A DNA stretch of 64,000 bases from Nocardiopsis alba DSM 43377 (GTDB lineage: Bacteria; Actinomycetota; Actinomycetes; Streptosporangiales; Streptosporangiaceae): contig NZ_ANAC01000007.1 in NCBI RefSeq assembly GCF_000341225.1, positions 186,001 to 250,000 on the forward strand, read 5' to 3'. The translations under genes were made by a program, and so were the position numbers. Shown in pieces: positions 1 to 8,616 of the stretch. Below the pieces are notes generated by a model. It saw nothing but the letters and a program-made list of their open reading frames with translations. It was not told the DNA's origin and did no database searches. Position 1 is the first letter of the stretch, and each line of letters starts with the position of its first letter.

Positions 1-484
1 CCGCGACCTCGCCGAGCTGGTCCGTCCCATGCTGGAGGAGCGCGGCTACAAGGTCATGGAGGTCTCCGCGGCCTCCCGTGAGGGTCTGCGCGAACTCTCC
101 TTCGCCCTGGGCGAGCAGGTGGCCGCCGCGCGCGGCGCCGCCCCCGTGGCCGAGCCCACCCGGATCGTGCTGCGACCCAAGATGATCGGCGACACCCCCT
201 TCGAGGTGGTCGCCCTGGGCGACAACGCCTTCCAGGTGCGCGGCGACAAGCCCACCCGTTGGGTGCGTCAGACCGACTTCTCCAACGACGAGGCCGTGGG
301 CTACCTCGCCGAGCGTCTCAACCGTCTCGGTATCGAGGAGGCCCTGGCCAAGGCCGGCGCCACCCAGGGCGCCGAGGTGCACATCGGCACCGAGGAGGAC
401 TCGGTGGTCTTCGACTGGGACAACTCGCTCGACGCCGAGGCCGTCCCGTCCGGCCCGCGCGGAACCGACGCCCGGCTGGGCTGA
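1..484 (+). CDS. obgE: GTPase ObgE/CgtA, C-terminal part (5' end outside window)
   Basis: This is the 3' end of the ribosome-assembly GTPase Obg; the reading frame is already open at base 2. What remains is the end of the G domain and the complete C-terminal OCT domain, recognisable by the stretch [11 protein letters not shown], the motif [17 protein letters not shown] and an acidic tail ending in DWDN. Obg binds GTP and the 50S subunit and links ribosome maturation to growth and stress. In actinobacteria obg normally lies directly upstream of proB, as here, which supports the call. The N-terminal Obg fold and the Walker motifs are not in the window. Confidence 0.93.
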   Translation, partial: RDLAELVRPMLEERGYKVMEVSAASREGLRELSFALGEQVAAARGAAPVAEPTRIVLRPKMIGDTPFEVVALGDNAFQVRGDKPTRWVRQTDFSNDEAVGYLAERLNRLGIEEALAKAGATQGAEVHIGTEEDSVVFDWDNSLDAEAVPSGPRGTDARLG

Positions 485-533
485 CCCGCGCGGGGACCGA
501 CCGCTCCACACCAGCCGGATCCACACAGGTAGC

Positions 534-558
534 GCACGCGCCCGGGCCGGGCGCGTGC
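534..558 (+). terminator. Perfect hairpin between obgE and proB
   Basis: An 11-bp perfect GC-rich stem with a GGC triloop lies 22 bases upstream of the proB start. There is no T-tract, so it could be a weak terminator of obgE, an attenuator or an mRNA-stabilising hairpin. Confidence 0.5.
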
Positions 559-580
559 CACGGATGGAAAGCTCCTCGCG

Positions 581-1744
581 GTGCACAGCGCAGACACCCG
601 ACAGCAGTACGTCGATCCTCTGGAGGCGGACGGTCGCCGGGCCGTGGCCGAGGCCCGAAGGGTCGTGGTCAAGGTGGGATCGTCCTCACTGACCACCCCG
701 GACGGTCTGATCGACGCCGGACGGATCCGCGACCTGGTCGCGGACCTGGCGGCCCGGCGCGCACTGGGACAGGAGGTGATCCTGGTCTCCTCCGGCGCGG
801 TCGCGGCCGGTATGAGCCCGTTGGGGATGGCCCGCCGCCCCCGGGACCTGGCCGCGCAGCAGGCCGCGGCCAGCGTCGGTCAGGGGCTGTTGGTGGCGGC
901 CTACACCGCAGAGTTGGCGGCGCACGGTCTCACCGCGGCCCAGGTCCTGCTCACCGTCGAGGACATGATGCGACGGGTCCAGCACCGTAACGCCCAGCGG
1001 ACGCTGCGGCGGCTGCTCGACATCGGTGCCCTGCCGATCGTCAACGAGAACGACACCGTGGCCACCCACGAGATCCGCTTCGGCGACAACGACCGTCTGG
1101 CGGCCTTGGTCGCGCACCTGATGCGGGCCGACGCCCTGGTGCTGCTCTCGGACGTGGACGCCCTCTACGACGGGAACCCCTCCGAAGAGGGCACCTCGGT
1201 GGTGCGTCTGGTGCGCGACCGCTCCGACCTCGACGGCATCGACATCGGCGGCAGCGGCAAGCGCGGGGTGGGGACCGGTGGGATGGTCACCAAGGTCGAC
1301 TCCGCGCGCATCGCCACCGAGGCGGGGGTGCCCACCGTGCTGACCTCCGCGGCCAACGCCCGCGCCGCGCTGGCCGGAGAGCGGGTGGGCACCTTCTTCG
1401 CCCCGGCCGACGGCCGTCGCCCCTCCGCCCGGCAGTTGTGGCTGGCCCACGCCACGGCGGGTCGGGGCAGTCTCGTCCTGGACCCGGGCGCGGTCGAGGC
1501 CGTGGTCCGGGAGAAGGCGTCGCTGCTGCCCGCCGGAGTGGTGAAGGTGTGGGGCGAGTTCAGCGCCGGAGACCCCGTCGACCTGCGCGACGAGTCGGGC
1601 GCGGTGGTCGCCCGAGGGCTGGTCAACTATGACGCGGCCGAGGTCCCCGACCTGATGGGACGCTCCACGCGTTGGCTGGCCCGGGAGATGGGTCCGTCCT
1701 ACGAGCGTGAGCTCGTCCACCGCGACGACCTCGTCGTCCTCTGA
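581..1744 (+). CDS. proB: Glutamate 5-kinase
   Basis: ProB phosphorylates L-glutamate to gamma-glutamyl phosphate, the first and feedback-controlled step of proline synthesis in the cytoplasm. The amino-acid kinase core is clear: VVVKVGSSSL near the N terminus, SSGAVAAG for phosphate binding, VNENDTVA and FGDNDRLAALVA for substrate binding, then GTGGMVTKVDSA. A PUA domain fills the last ~80 residues (VVKVWGEFSAGDPVDL). The GTG start at 581 follows a GGAAAG element, and 387 residues is normal for the PUA-containing form. Its partner proA lies 2.5 kb downstream instead of next door; three unrelated genes intervene. Confidence 0.96.
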   Translation: MHSADTRQQYVDPLEADGRRAVAEARRVVVKVGSSSLTTPDGLIDAGRIRDLVADLAARRALGQEVILVSSGAVAAGMSPLGMARRPRDLAAQQAAASVGQGLLVAAYTAELAAHGLTAAQVLLTVEDMMRRVQHRNAQRTLRRLLDIGALPIVNENDTVATHEIRFGDNDRLAALVAHLMRADALVLLSDVDALYDGNPSEEGTSVVRLVRDRSDLDGIDIGGSGKRGVGTGGMVTKVDSARIATEAGVPTVLTSAANARAALAGERVGTFFAPADGRRPSARQLWLAHATAGRGSLVLDPGAVEAVVREKASLLPAGVVKVWGEFSAGDPVDLRDESGAVVARGLVNYDAAEVPDLMGRSTRWLAREMGPSYERELVHRDDLVVL

Positions 1745-1760
1745 ACCGAACATCGCCGCC

Positions 1761-1786
1761 GCCCCTCCCCGGGACGGGGGAGGGGC
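1761..1786 (+). terminator. Intrinsic terminator-like hairpin after proB
   Basis: A 10-bp GC-only-type stem (GCCCCTCCCC paired with GGGGAGGGGC) with a short loop starts 16 bases after the proB stop. It probably separates proB from the following hydrolase gene. It lacks a U-tract, as usual in very GC-rich actinobacteria. Confidence 0.6.
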
Positions 1787-1853
1787 CGCGGGGCGGGTCG
1801 TCCCGGGCCGTGTGAGGCTGTCGTCAGCACCGCCCGAAGGAGAACGATCCCCC

Positions 1854-2741
1854 GTGCCGAGCCCGTCCGTCCGAGCCCTGAACCTGCTCCTGCGCGCCAC
1901 CCGCAAGCCGAGGATGGCCACCGAACGCGCCGCCCGCGCGCGCCTGGCCGGGTCCGAGGGGGTCGCGATCCCGCCGGGACTCCTCCTTCCGGGACACGTC
2001 GTGCGACGGCGCGAGGTGGCCGGGCGGTCGGTCTACACGGTCCTGCCGAAGAGGGGCGGGGTTCCGGAACGGGCCGTGCTCTACCTGCACGGAGGCGCCT
2101 ACGTCGGCCCGATCACCCCGTGGCACTGGTGGCTGGCGGGACGGATGGCCGACCAGGGGACGCGGGTCGAGGTCGCCCTGTACGGCCTGGCCCCCGAGCA
2201 CACCCACCGGGAGGCTCTCCCGTTCCTGGAGAGGGTGTACCGGGAACTGATCGACGCGGTGCCCGCGCGGAGGGTCGCCCTCGCCGGGGACTCGGCCGGT
2301 GGCGGTCTGGCCCTCGCCCTGGCCCAGCGGGTGATCGGTGCGGGGCTCCCCACTCCGGGACGGTCGATCCTCGTCTCCCCGTGGGTGGACGCCACCATGA
2401 CCAACCCGGAGATCGCTGAGATCGAGCCGCGGGACCCCTGGCTGGCCTCGATCGGGCTACGGATCAGCGCCGAGGCCTGGGCGGGAGGGGACGACCCGTC
2501 CGTGCCCGAGCTCAGCCCCCTCCACGGTTCGATGGAGGGGCTGCCGCCCACCGACGTCTACGTGGGCACGCACGACCTGTTCCTCCCGGACGTGCGACTG
2601 GCCTGCGAACGGATGCGTCGGGCCGGGGTCCGGGTGGATCTGGAGGAGGCCGAGGGGCTCTTCCACGTCTATCCGCTGGTCCCGTGTCCGGAGGGCCGGC
2701 GGGCGCGCGACCGGATCCTGAGGCGGTTGCGGGGGCTGTGA
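1854..2741 (+). CDS. Alpha/beta hydrolase of the hormone-sensitive lipase family
   Basis: A 295-residue esterase/lipase-type hydrolase. The HSL-family oxyanion motif HGGAY and the nucleophile elbow GDSAGGG are both present, and Asp (GTHDLFLPD) and His (GLFHVYP) positions near the C terminus complete a Ser-Asp-His triad. Such enzymes cleave short-chain esters or acetylated lipids; the real substrate cannot be told. I chose the GTG at 1854 because GAAGGAGA lies just upstream; an in-frame extension back to 1707 would overlap proB and lacks a ribosome-binding site. It runs tail-to-tail with the SDR gene that follows, and it interrupts the usual proB-proA neighbourhood. Confidence 0.85.
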   Translation: MPSPSVRALNLLLRATRKPRMATERAARARLAGSEGVAIPPGLLLPGHVVRRREVAGRSVYTVLPKRGGVPERAVLYLHGGAYVGPITPWHWWLAGRMADQGTRVEVALYGLAPEHTHREALPFLERVYRELIDAVPARRVALAGDSAGGGLALALAQRVIGAGLPTPGRSILVSPWVDATMTNPEIAEIEPRDPWLASIGLRISAEAWAGGDDPSVPELSPLHGSMEGLPPTDVYVGTHDLFLPDVRLACERMRRAGVRVDLEEAEGLFHVYPLVPCPEGRRARDRILRRLRGL

Positions 2742-2748
2742 CCGGCGC

Positions 2749-3498
2749 TCAGGTGAGTCTGCGGACCACCGACAGGGGCAGGACCCGCATGGCGAACCCG
2801 ATCGGCACCCACGGCCAGGCCGGAACGTAGGCCTTGGCCCGGCGCCTCTCGATGGCGGCGATCATCGAACGCACGCCCACCTCGGTGTCCACCATGAAAC
2901 GGGTCCGCTGCCGTACGTGCTCGTTCATCTCCGAGCGGATGTAGCCGGGGTGGATCACGGACACGTCGACCCCGGGGATCCGCTCCGAGCGGACCCCCTC
3001 GGCCAGGGACGACACCCCGGCCTTGGTCGCCGAGTAGACCGTCATGGCCTTGCGCATGCCGCGCAACGCCGACATCGAGGAGATCATCACCAGGTGGCCC
3101 CGCCCTTGAGCGCGGAAGATCTCCAGGGCCGCCTCGGTCTGGGCGAGCGCGCCCACGAAGTTGGTCGTGGCGGTCCGCAGGTTGGCGTCGAAACGCCCCG
3201 TCCCGAGCGCCGCCCCCTTGCCGAGCCCGGCGTTGACGATCACCCGGTCCACGCCCCCGAGCTCCTCGGCGAGCGTTCCGAAGACCCGGAAGACCGCCTC
3301 GTGGTCGTCGACGTCCAGCGCCTCGATCACCACCCGCCGCTCGGGGTGGGCCGAGGAGATCTCCGACCGCAGCCCTTCCAGACGTTCCACGCGGCGCGCG
3401 CACAACCCCAGGTCGTATCCGAGCGCGGCGAAGCCACGGGCCATCTCCGCGCCCAGGCCCGAGGAGGCTCCGGTGATGATGATCGTTCCCCTGCCCAT
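2749..3498 (-). CDS. Short-chain dehydrogenase/reductase (SDR)
   Basis: A 249-residue classical SDR. It has the cofactor motif TGASSGLGAEMARGF at the N terminus, NAG in the central strand (VNAGLG), the catalytic Ser in ISSMSALRG and the YSATKAG active-site Tyr/Lys. The C-terminal stretch rich in Pro, Trp and hydrophobic residues (YVPAWPWVPIGFAMRVL) resembles membrane-associated SDRs acting on lipids or retinol-like substrates; that is only a hint. The ATG at 3498 is preceded by an AGGACGCTC stretch. A much longer open frame continues through this start into the antisense of proA and is not coding. Confidence 0.88.
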   Translation of the reverse strand: MGRGTIIITGASSGLGAEMARGFAALGYDLGLCARRVERLEGLRSEISSAHPERRVVIEALDVDDHEAVFRVFGTLAEELGGVDRVIVNAGLGKGAALGTGRFDANLRTATTNFVGALAQTEAALEIFRAQGRGHLVMISSMSALRGMRKAMTVYSATKAGVSSLAEGVRSERIPGVDVSVIHPGYIRSEMNEHVRQRTRFMVDTEVGVRSMIAAIERRRAKAYVPAWPWVPIGFAMRVLPLSVVRRLT

Positions 3499-3639
3499 GA
3501 GCGTCCTCCGAGCGGTCGGTCCGGTAGAGCGTCGTTCGGCGCATCGTACGGGGCGGTCCCCGAGGCGCGCGCCCCGACCCCTCCCGGCCTCGGACGACGG
3601 AGGAGAGGGGAACGCCCCCGACCGCCCCCGGAAACGACC

Positions 3640-3645
3640 TAGGAT
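3640..3645 (+). promoter_or_regulatory. -10 element TAGGAT, leaderless start for the PemK/MazF-like gene
   Basis: TAGGAT ends exactly 6 bases before the GTG at 3652, so transcription should begin at or next to the start codon. No Shine-Dalgarno sequence is present. A convincing -35 is not visible. Confidence 0.6.
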
Positions 3646-3651
3646 GCGACC

Positions 3652-4098
3652 GTGAGCCAACAGACGACACAGCAAAGCGACCCCCATCCGAACGAGGGCG
3701 ACGTCCGTGAGGTGCCCACCGGACGCAACGCCACCAAGCTCGTCTACGCGCCGGAGAAGGACGGACTCGCCGACGCGGGCGAGATCGTGTGGACCTGGGT
3801 GCCCTACGAGGAGGACGCCGGTCAGGGCAAGGACCGTCCTCTGCTCGTGATCGGCCGCAAGGGCCGGCGCCTGCACGGCCTCATGTTCTCCACCCAGCGC
3901 CCGGACGACCACGAGCGCCAGGACTGGCTGCCGATCGGCTCCGGCCCCTGGGACCGGGAGGGACGCGACTCCTACGTCCGTATGGACCGCCTCTTCGAGT
4001 TCGACGAGGCCGCCATCCGTCGGGAGGCCGCCGTGATGGACGAGGAGCTGTTCTGGCGGATCGCCGCCGTCCTGCGCGACCGCTACGGCTGGCGCTGA
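3652..4098 (+). CDS. PemK/MazF-family-like protein without a partner antitoxin
   Basis: A 148-residue protein whose middle, GEIVWTWVPYEEDAGQGKDRPLLVIG, has the layout of the PemK/MazF beta-barrel core (a G-[DE]-[IV]-[VYW] strand followed by a G-x-K-x-R-P-[LV]-L-V-[IL] strand). MazF toxins are mRNA interferases, but the usual short upstream antitoxin is absent, the N terminus is extended by ~40 polar residues, and the C-terminal half (DRLFEFDEAAIRREAAVMDEELFWRIAAVLRDRYGWR) is longer than in classical toxins. It is more likely a housekeeping-like relative of unknown role. The start is GTG, apparently leaderless. It sits upstream of proA in place of a contiguous pro operon. Confidence 0.7.
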   Translation: MSQQTTQQSDPHPNEGDVREVPTGRNATKLVYAPEKDGLADAGEIVWTWVPYEEDAGQGKDRPLLVIGRKGRRLHGLMFSTQRPDDHERQDWLPIGSGPWDREGRDSYVRMDRLFEFDEAAIRREAAVMDEELFWRIAAVLRDRYGWR

Positions 4099-4263
4099 CC
4101 GTGGGGGCGGCCCTTCCCGACGGGGGAGAGCCGTCCCACTCCGTGGACGATCCCGTGTGTTCTCCGGGAGTCCGCTATACGCTGGGATGATCCTCGATCC
4201 GGTGTCCCTTCGACGTGGCGGGCGACGCCGTTCACAGCGGACCTGAACTAGGAAAACGGGTAG

Positions 4264-5547
4264 ATGACAGTCAACAGCGACATCGAGCGCGAGGTCCACG
4301 CGGTGGCCGAGCGCGCCGGGAACGCGGCGGTCGACCTCGCCACGCTCAGCCGTTCGGTGAAGGACACCGCCCTGGCGGCGATCGCCGACGCCCTGGTCAA
4401 GCGGGCCGACGAGATCACGGCGGCCAACGCCGAGGACGTCGAGCGCGCACGGCGGGACGGCACGAGCCCGGCCATGATCGACCGTCTCACCCTCACCCCG
4501 GCGCGGATCGAGGCCATCGCCGACGCGGTCCGGGAGATCGTCGAGCTGCCCGACCCGGTGGGCGAGTCGGTCCGCGGCGGTGTGCTCCCCAACGGTCTGG
4601 ACCTGCGGCAGATCCGCGTCCCGCTGGGGGTCATCGGGATCATCTACGAGGGACGCCCCAACGTCACCGTGGACGCGGCCGCCCTGTGTCTCAAGAGCGG
4701 GAACGCGGCCCTGTTGCGCGGTTCCTCCTCCGCCTATGCCTCCAACACCGCCATCGTGGGGGTGCTGCGGGACGCGCTGGAGGGGACCGGGGTCCCGGTC
4801 GACGCGATCCAGATGGTCCCGGGACGTACCCGGGAGTCCTCGACCGCGCTGATGCGGGCGCGGGGGCTGGTGGACGTCCTCATCCCGCGCGGGGGTCGCT
4901 CCCTCATCCAGGCGGTGGTCCGCGACTCCACGGTCCCGGTCATCGAGACCGGCGAGGGGTTGTGCCACGTGTACGTGGACGTCGACGCCGACCTGGACAA
5001 GGCGGTGGCCATCGCGGTCAACGCCAAGGCGCAGCGCTGCTCGGTGTGCAACTCCGCCGAGACGCTCCTGGTGCACGACGCGATCGCCGAGGCCTTCCTG
5101 CCGAAGGTCCTGGCCGCGCTGGCCGAGGCCGAGGTCACCGTCCACGGTGACCGGCGGGTCCTGGAGATCGCCGAGACGCACCCGACGGGGGCGACGGTGG
5201 TCGAGGCCGACGAGGAGGACTGGGCCACCGAGTACCTGTCCATGGATCTGGCCGTGCGGGTGGTGTCCGACGTCGACGAGGCACTGGCCCACATCCGGAC
5301 CTACTCCACCCGGCACACCGAGGCGATCGTCACCGATTCACTGAGCACGTCGCGCTACTTCGTGGCCCGCGTGGATTCGGCGGCGGTGATGGTGAACGCC
5401 TCCACCCGCTTCACCGACGGAGGCGAGTTCGGATTCGGGGCGGAAATCGGTATCTCCACCCAGAAACTGCACGCCAGGGGCCCGATGGGTCTCACCGAAA
5501 TGACGTCGACCAAGTACGTGGTCACCGGGAACGGTCACGTGAGGTGA
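4264..5547 (+). CDS. proA: Gamma-glutamyl phosphate reductase
   Basis: ProA reduces gamma-glutamyl phosphate with NADPH to glutamate semialdehyde, the second step of proline synthesis, and works together with ProB at the window start. The ALDH-fold protein has 427 residues, the expected length. Typical motifs are [17 protein letters not shown], the catalytic cysteine around residue 262 in [10 protein letters not shown], and the C-terminal segment [16 protein letters not shown]. The ATG at 4264 is favoured. A likely -10 (TATACG, 4176-4181) lies about 80 bases upstream, so proA appears to have its own promoter, in line with its separation from proB. Confidence 0.97.
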   Translation: MTVNSDIEREVHAVAERAGNAAVDLATLSRSVKDTALAAIADALVKRADEITAANAEDVERARRDGTSPAMIDRLTLTPARIEAIADAVREIVELPDPVGESVRGGVLPNGLDLRQIRVPLGVIGIIYEGRPNVTVDAAALCLKSGNAALLRGSSSAYASNTAIVGVLRDALEGTGVPVDAIQMVPGRTRESSTALMRARGLVDVLIPRGGRSLIQAVVRDSTVPVIETGEGLCHVYVDVDADLDKAVAIAVNAKAQRCSVCNSAETLLVHDAIAEAFLPKVLAALAEAEVTVHGDRRVLEIAETHPTGATVVEADEEDWATEYLSMDLAVRVVSDVDEALAHIRTYSTRHTEAIVTDSLSTSRYFVARVDSAAVMVNASTRFTDGGEFGFGAEIGISTQKLHARGPMGLTEMTSTKYVVTGNGHVR

Positions 5548-5581
5548 ACAAGGGAATCGGGGCCGTGACGGTTCCGATAAC

Positions 5582-5613
5582 GAGGGGTCGTCCGATGAAT
5601 CGGGCGGCCCCTC
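5582..5613 (+). terminator. Intrinsic terminator after proA
   Basis: A long stem (GAGGGG...CCCCTC, about 14 bp with two G-T wobbles, TGAA loop) begins 34 bases after the proA stop and is followed by CGCCTTTCCC. Confidence 0.8.
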
Positions 5614-5854
5614 CGCCTTTCCCCGTCGAGACGGGCCTCCTTCGAGGATCTCTTACACAACAGAGGTAACGCAGGTCACGCGTGTCACGACAATCGTTCT
5701 CCTGGTGGAAACCTGGACAGCAGCGAATCTTCTCTGACCAAGTATTCCCAAAGCGGGCATAGCTCGGTACTTTCACTGTGGTGTCAAACGGTGCTCTTCC
5801 CGCACTCGATTCAGGAGCGCCCTCCCCCGGTCACGACGAAAGGAAATCCCCCGA
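5614..5854 (+). other. Upstream region of the secreted repeat protein
   Basis: No gene is seen here. The stretch is less GC-rich than its surroundings, as expected of a promoter region. It holds a CACGCGTG palindrome at 5677-5684 inside GTCACGCGTGTCAC, a possible protein-binding site. AAAGGAAA about 10 bases before the ATG at 5855 is a good ribosome-binding site. CATAGC at 5759-5764 could be a -10, but no well-spaced -35 is evident. Confidence 0.4.
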
Positions 5855-6829
5855 ATGAAGCTCGGGAATAAGATCGCGGCGTCCACCGCCACGGCGGCCC
5901 TGGCCCTCGGAGGCCTCACCCTGATGGCGACCCCGGCCCAGGCCGGCCTGGTCACCCTGTGCTCCGGACACGGCGGCGCGGTCACCCTGCCCACGGACCT
6001 GAAGGTCCCGGCCGGAGCGAGCTGCTTCCTGGACGGCACCTCGATCAAGGGCGACGTCACCGTGGAGGGAGGAGCCAACCTCCACATCATCGGCGGCTCC
6101 ATCGAAGGTGAGGTGTCCGTCGCCGACGACGCCTACTTCGACGCCTCCGACAGCGTCGTCGACGGCGACGTGGTCAGCGACGGAGCCTACGGAACCTACC
6201 TGGAGGACGGCACCTCGGTCGCGGCGCTGCGCGCTCAGGCCGCCGAGGGGGCCGCGAACGACGGCTTCACCTTCGTGGTCGACTCCTCCGCCGCCTCCGT
6301 GGACGCCACCGCCGGTGAGCTCTACATCAACGGCTCCCGCGTCGCCGGTCCGGTCAACGCCGACGGCGCCGTCTACGCCGACATCTACGACAGCGTCGTC
6401 CGCGGCGCCCTGACCGTCGCCGGCACCGAGCAGGGCGGCATCCTGTGCGACAGCGAGGTCCTGGGCGACGCCACCTACCGCGACGCCTCCGGTCCGGTCG
6501 CGGTCGGCGCCGGTGACAACGACACCTACTGCGCCTCCCTCAACTACATCGACGGCGATCTGTCCGTCACCGGTATCTCCGGCGGCGCCTACATCGACGA
6601 CAACATCGTCGGCGGCGACCTGGTGGCCGAGAACAACACCCCGACCGCCCAGATCGGCGACAACAACCGCGTTCGCGGTTCCGTCATCACCCAGGAGGTC
6701 GCCATGCGCGCCCTCGCCGCCGAGGTGACCGCCGACTTCGAGGCCCACGAGGCCGAGCTGGAGGACCAGGTCGAGGAGGCCCGCGCCAAGACCATCGAGG
6801 AGGCCATGGAGGCCGGCCCCGCCTTCTAG
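5855..6829 (+). CDS. Secreted repeat protein, beta-helix-like with C-terminal helical tail
   Basis: A 324-residue exported protein. It has a Sec-type signal (lysine near the N terminus, hydrophobic core ALALGGLTLMA, predicted cleavage after AQA around residue 31). The body carries short turns such as GDVTVEGGANLHI, GEVSVADDAYFDA, GDVVSDGAYGTYL, GPVNADGAVYADI, GDLSVTGISGGAYIDDN and GDLVAENNTPTAQIGDN, spaced like rungs of a right- or left-handed beta-helix, as in polymer-forming bactofilin-type folds. Four or so Cys residues could form disulfides. The last ~45 residues are strongly helical and charged (coiled-coil-like). It has no sortase motif and no enzymatic signature. It stands alone between two terminators, so it is probably monocistronic. 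Function unknown; a cell-envelope or spore-surface structural role is only a guess. Confidence 0.75.
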   Translation: MKLGNKIAASTATAALALGGLTLMATPAQAGLVTLCSGHGGAVTLPTDLKVPAGASCFLDGTSIKGDVTVEGGANLHIIGGSIEGEVSVADDAYFDASDSVVDGDVVSDGAYGTYLEDGTSVAALRAQAAEGAANDGFTFVVDSSAASVDATAGELYINGSRVAGPVNADGAVYADIYDSVVRGALTVAGTEQGGILCDSEVLGDATYRDASGPVAVGAGDNDTYCASLNYIDGDLSVTGISGGAYIDDNIVGGDLVAENNTPTAQIGDNNRVRGSVITQEVAMRALAAEVTADFEAHEAELEDQVEEARAKTIEEAMEAGPAF

Positions 6830-6875
6830 TCACGACGGAGGCTCCGGGGCCGACCGTCGACCCCGCCTCTCACCG

Positions 6876-6907
6876 AAGCGCCGACGCCCCCTGGGACGTC
6901 GGCGCTT
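6876..6907 (+). terminator. Intrinsic terminator after the secreted protein gene
   Basis: An 11-bp perfect stem (AAGCGCCGACG / CGTCGGCGCTT) with a 10-base loop, followed by TCGTCG, starts 47 bases after the stop codon. Confidence 0.85.
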
Positions 6908-7015
6908 TCGTCGTCTCCGGGCCGGGCCTGGGCGTCCCGGACGCCTCATCCGTCCCCCCTCCCTCAGGGGCTCCGGACGTATATCGAACCCGTGACGACG
7001 GTCATGTTCGAGTGA

Positions 7016-7021
7016 TAGGTT
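7016..7021 (+). promoter_or_regulatory. -10 element TAGGTT, leaderless start of the SDR-led catabolic operon
   Basis: TAGGTT ends 6 bases before the ATG at 7028; GTGACG at 6992-6997 is a plausible -35 with an 18-base spacer. No Shine-Dalgarno sequence precedes the start codon. Confidence 0.6.
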
Positions 7022-7027
7022 CGCCGC

Positions 7028-7792
7028 ATGGCTGACACGCGACGTCTCGCCGTGGTCTCGGGCGGCTCCGGAGGTATCGGGAGGGCCGTCGTGCTCTCCC
7101 TCGCCGAGGCGGGGGACGAGGTGGTCGCCCTGGGGCGATCCCCCGAACGGCTCGCGGATCTGGCCGATACCGCCCGCGAGCGGGGCTTCCACGTCGCCAC
7201 CCGCGTCGGGGACCTCACCGATCCGGCGACCGTCGAATCCCTGGCCGAGACCCTCGGCCCCGTCTCCGTCCTGGTCAACAACGCCGGAGACGCCCACAGC
7301 GCCTCTCTGGCCGACACCGACCTCGACCTGTGGCGGCATCACCTCGACGCCAACGCCACCTCCGCCTTCCTGCTCACCCGGGCGCTGTTGCCCGGCATGC
7401 TCCGCCGCGACCGGGGGCGGATCGTCTTCGTGGCCTCCACCGCCGCGCACACCGGCTCCCGCTACACCGCCGCCTACACCGCCGCCAAACACGCCGTCCT
7501 GGGGCTGGCCCGATCCGTCGCGGCCGAGGTCGCCGGCGGCGGGGTCACCGCCAACACCGTGTGCCCCTCCTTCGTCCGTACGCCCCTGACCGAACACTCG
7601 ATCTCCCGTATCGCCGAACGCACCGGCCGCGACCTCGAACGGGCCGAACGCGCCCTGGCCGCCTCCACACCCCTGGGGCGTCTCATCGAACCGGAGGAGG
7701 TCGCGGCCGCCGTCGCCTACCTGGCGAGCCCTCTGGCCGGGGCCGTCAACGGCCAGACCCTCACCATCGACGGAGGAGACACACAACGATGA
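7028..7792 (+). CDS. SDR-family dehydrogenase, probable 3-hydroxyacyl-CoA dehydrogenase of the aryl-CoA pathway
   Basis: A 254-residue classical SDR: VSGGSGGIGRAV cofactor loop, VNNAG, catalytic Ser in VASTAAHTG, YTAAK active site, and a C-terminal INGQT-type motif (VNGQTLTIDGG) as in FabG-like enzymes. First gene of a tightly coupled trio; its stop overlaps the next start in ATGA. In this setting it most likely oxidises a hydroxyacyl-CoA intermediate made by the following hydratase. This resembles the beta-oxidation-like steps known from Azoarcus evansii 2-aminobenzoate degradation, but the specific substrate is inferred from context only. Confidence 0.85.
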   Translation: MADTRRLAVVSGGSGGIGRAVVLSLAEAGDEVVALGRSPERLADLADTARERGFHVATRVGDLTDPATVESLAETLGPVSVLVNNAGDAHSASLADTDLDLWRHHLDANATSAFLLTRALLPGMLRRDRGRIVFVASTAAHTGSRYTAAYTAAKHAVLGLARSVAAEVAGGGVTANTVCPSFVRTPLTEHSISRIAERTGRDLERAERALAASTPLGRLIEPEEVAAAVAYLASPLAGAVNGQTLTIDGGDTQR

Positions 7793-8616
7793 GCGGACAC
7801 CGGGCCTCCGCGCCCTTCACCGAACAGTGGGACCACTTCGACCTGGAACGGGAGGGCGGCGTCGCCACCGTCACCCTGAACCGCCCCGAACGGCTCAACG
7901 CCCTCACCTTCGAGGCCTACGCGGACCTGCGGGACCTGCTCCTCGAACTGCCCCACCGCGACGACACCCGCGCGCTGGTCCTGCGCGGTAGAGGCCGGGG
8001 GTTCTGCTCGGGCGGGGACGTCGACGAGATCATCGGCCGCACCCTGGAGATGGCCCCCGACGAGCTCCTCGCCTTCACCCGCATGACCGGCGAGGTCATC
8101 CGGGCGATGCGAGAGTGCCCCGTCCCGATCATCGCCGGGATCCAAGGGACCGCCGCGGGCGCCGGGGCCGTCCTCGCCCTGGCCGCCGACTTCCGGGTGG
8201 CCTCGCGCTCGGCCCGGTTCGCCTTCCTGTTCACCAAGGTGGGCCTGGCCGGAGCGGACATGGGCGCCGCCTACCTGCTGCCCCGCGTGGTGGGTCTGGG
8301 CCACGCCACCCGGATCCTCATGCTCGGCGACACCGTCGACTCCGCCGAGGCCGAACGGGTCGGACTGATCGACCCTCCGGTCGAGGACGACGAACTCGAC
8401 GCGGCCGTGGACCGTCTGGCCCGACGTCTGGCGGAGGGCCCCGCCTTCGCCTACGCCCAGACCAAGGCGCTGCTCTCCAGGGAGCTGGACATGAGCCTGT
8501 CCGGGGCGATCGAACTGGAGGCCATGACCCAGGCGCTCCTCATGCGAAGCGAGGACTACGCCGAGTTCCACGCCGCCTTCACCGGTCGGCGCGAACCCCG
8601 ATGGAAGGGACGCTGA
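7789..8616 (+). CDS. Enoyl-CoA hydratase/isomerase family protein
   Basis: A 275-residue crotonase-fold enzyme. The CoA-oxyanion motifs are visible (RGFCSGGDVDEI near residue 75 and IQGTAAGAGAVLALAADFRVAS near residue 120), followed by FTKVGLAGADMGAAYLLPR. One of the usual catalytic glutamates of hydratases appears replaced (GADMGA), so it may act as an isomerase, hydrolase or ring-opening enzyme instead of a plain hydratase. The ATG at 7789 overlaps the SDR stop by 4 bases and the stop overlaps the RidA start by one base, so translation is coupled. Expected role: hydration or ring cleavage of a cyclic enoyl-CoA in the aryl-CoA pathway. Confidence 0.85.
   Translation: MSGHRASAPFTEQWDHFDLEREGGVATVTLNRPERLNALTFEAYADLRDLLLELPHRDDTRALVLRGRGRGFCSGGDVDEIIGRTLEMAPDELLAFTRMTGEVIRAMRECPVPIIAGIQGTAAGAGAVLALAADFRVASRSARFAFLFTKVGLAGADMGAAYLLPRVVGLGHATRILMLGDTVDSAEAERVGLIDPPVEDDELDAAVDRLARRLAEGPAFAYAQTKALLSRELDMSLSGAIELEAMTQALLMRSEDYAEFHAAFTGRREPRWKGR

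Noticed and set aside
2749-5316. An 855-codon minus-strand open frame covering proA
   Set aside because: Only its last 249 codons are the real SDR gene; the rest is the antisense of proA and has no protein-like character.
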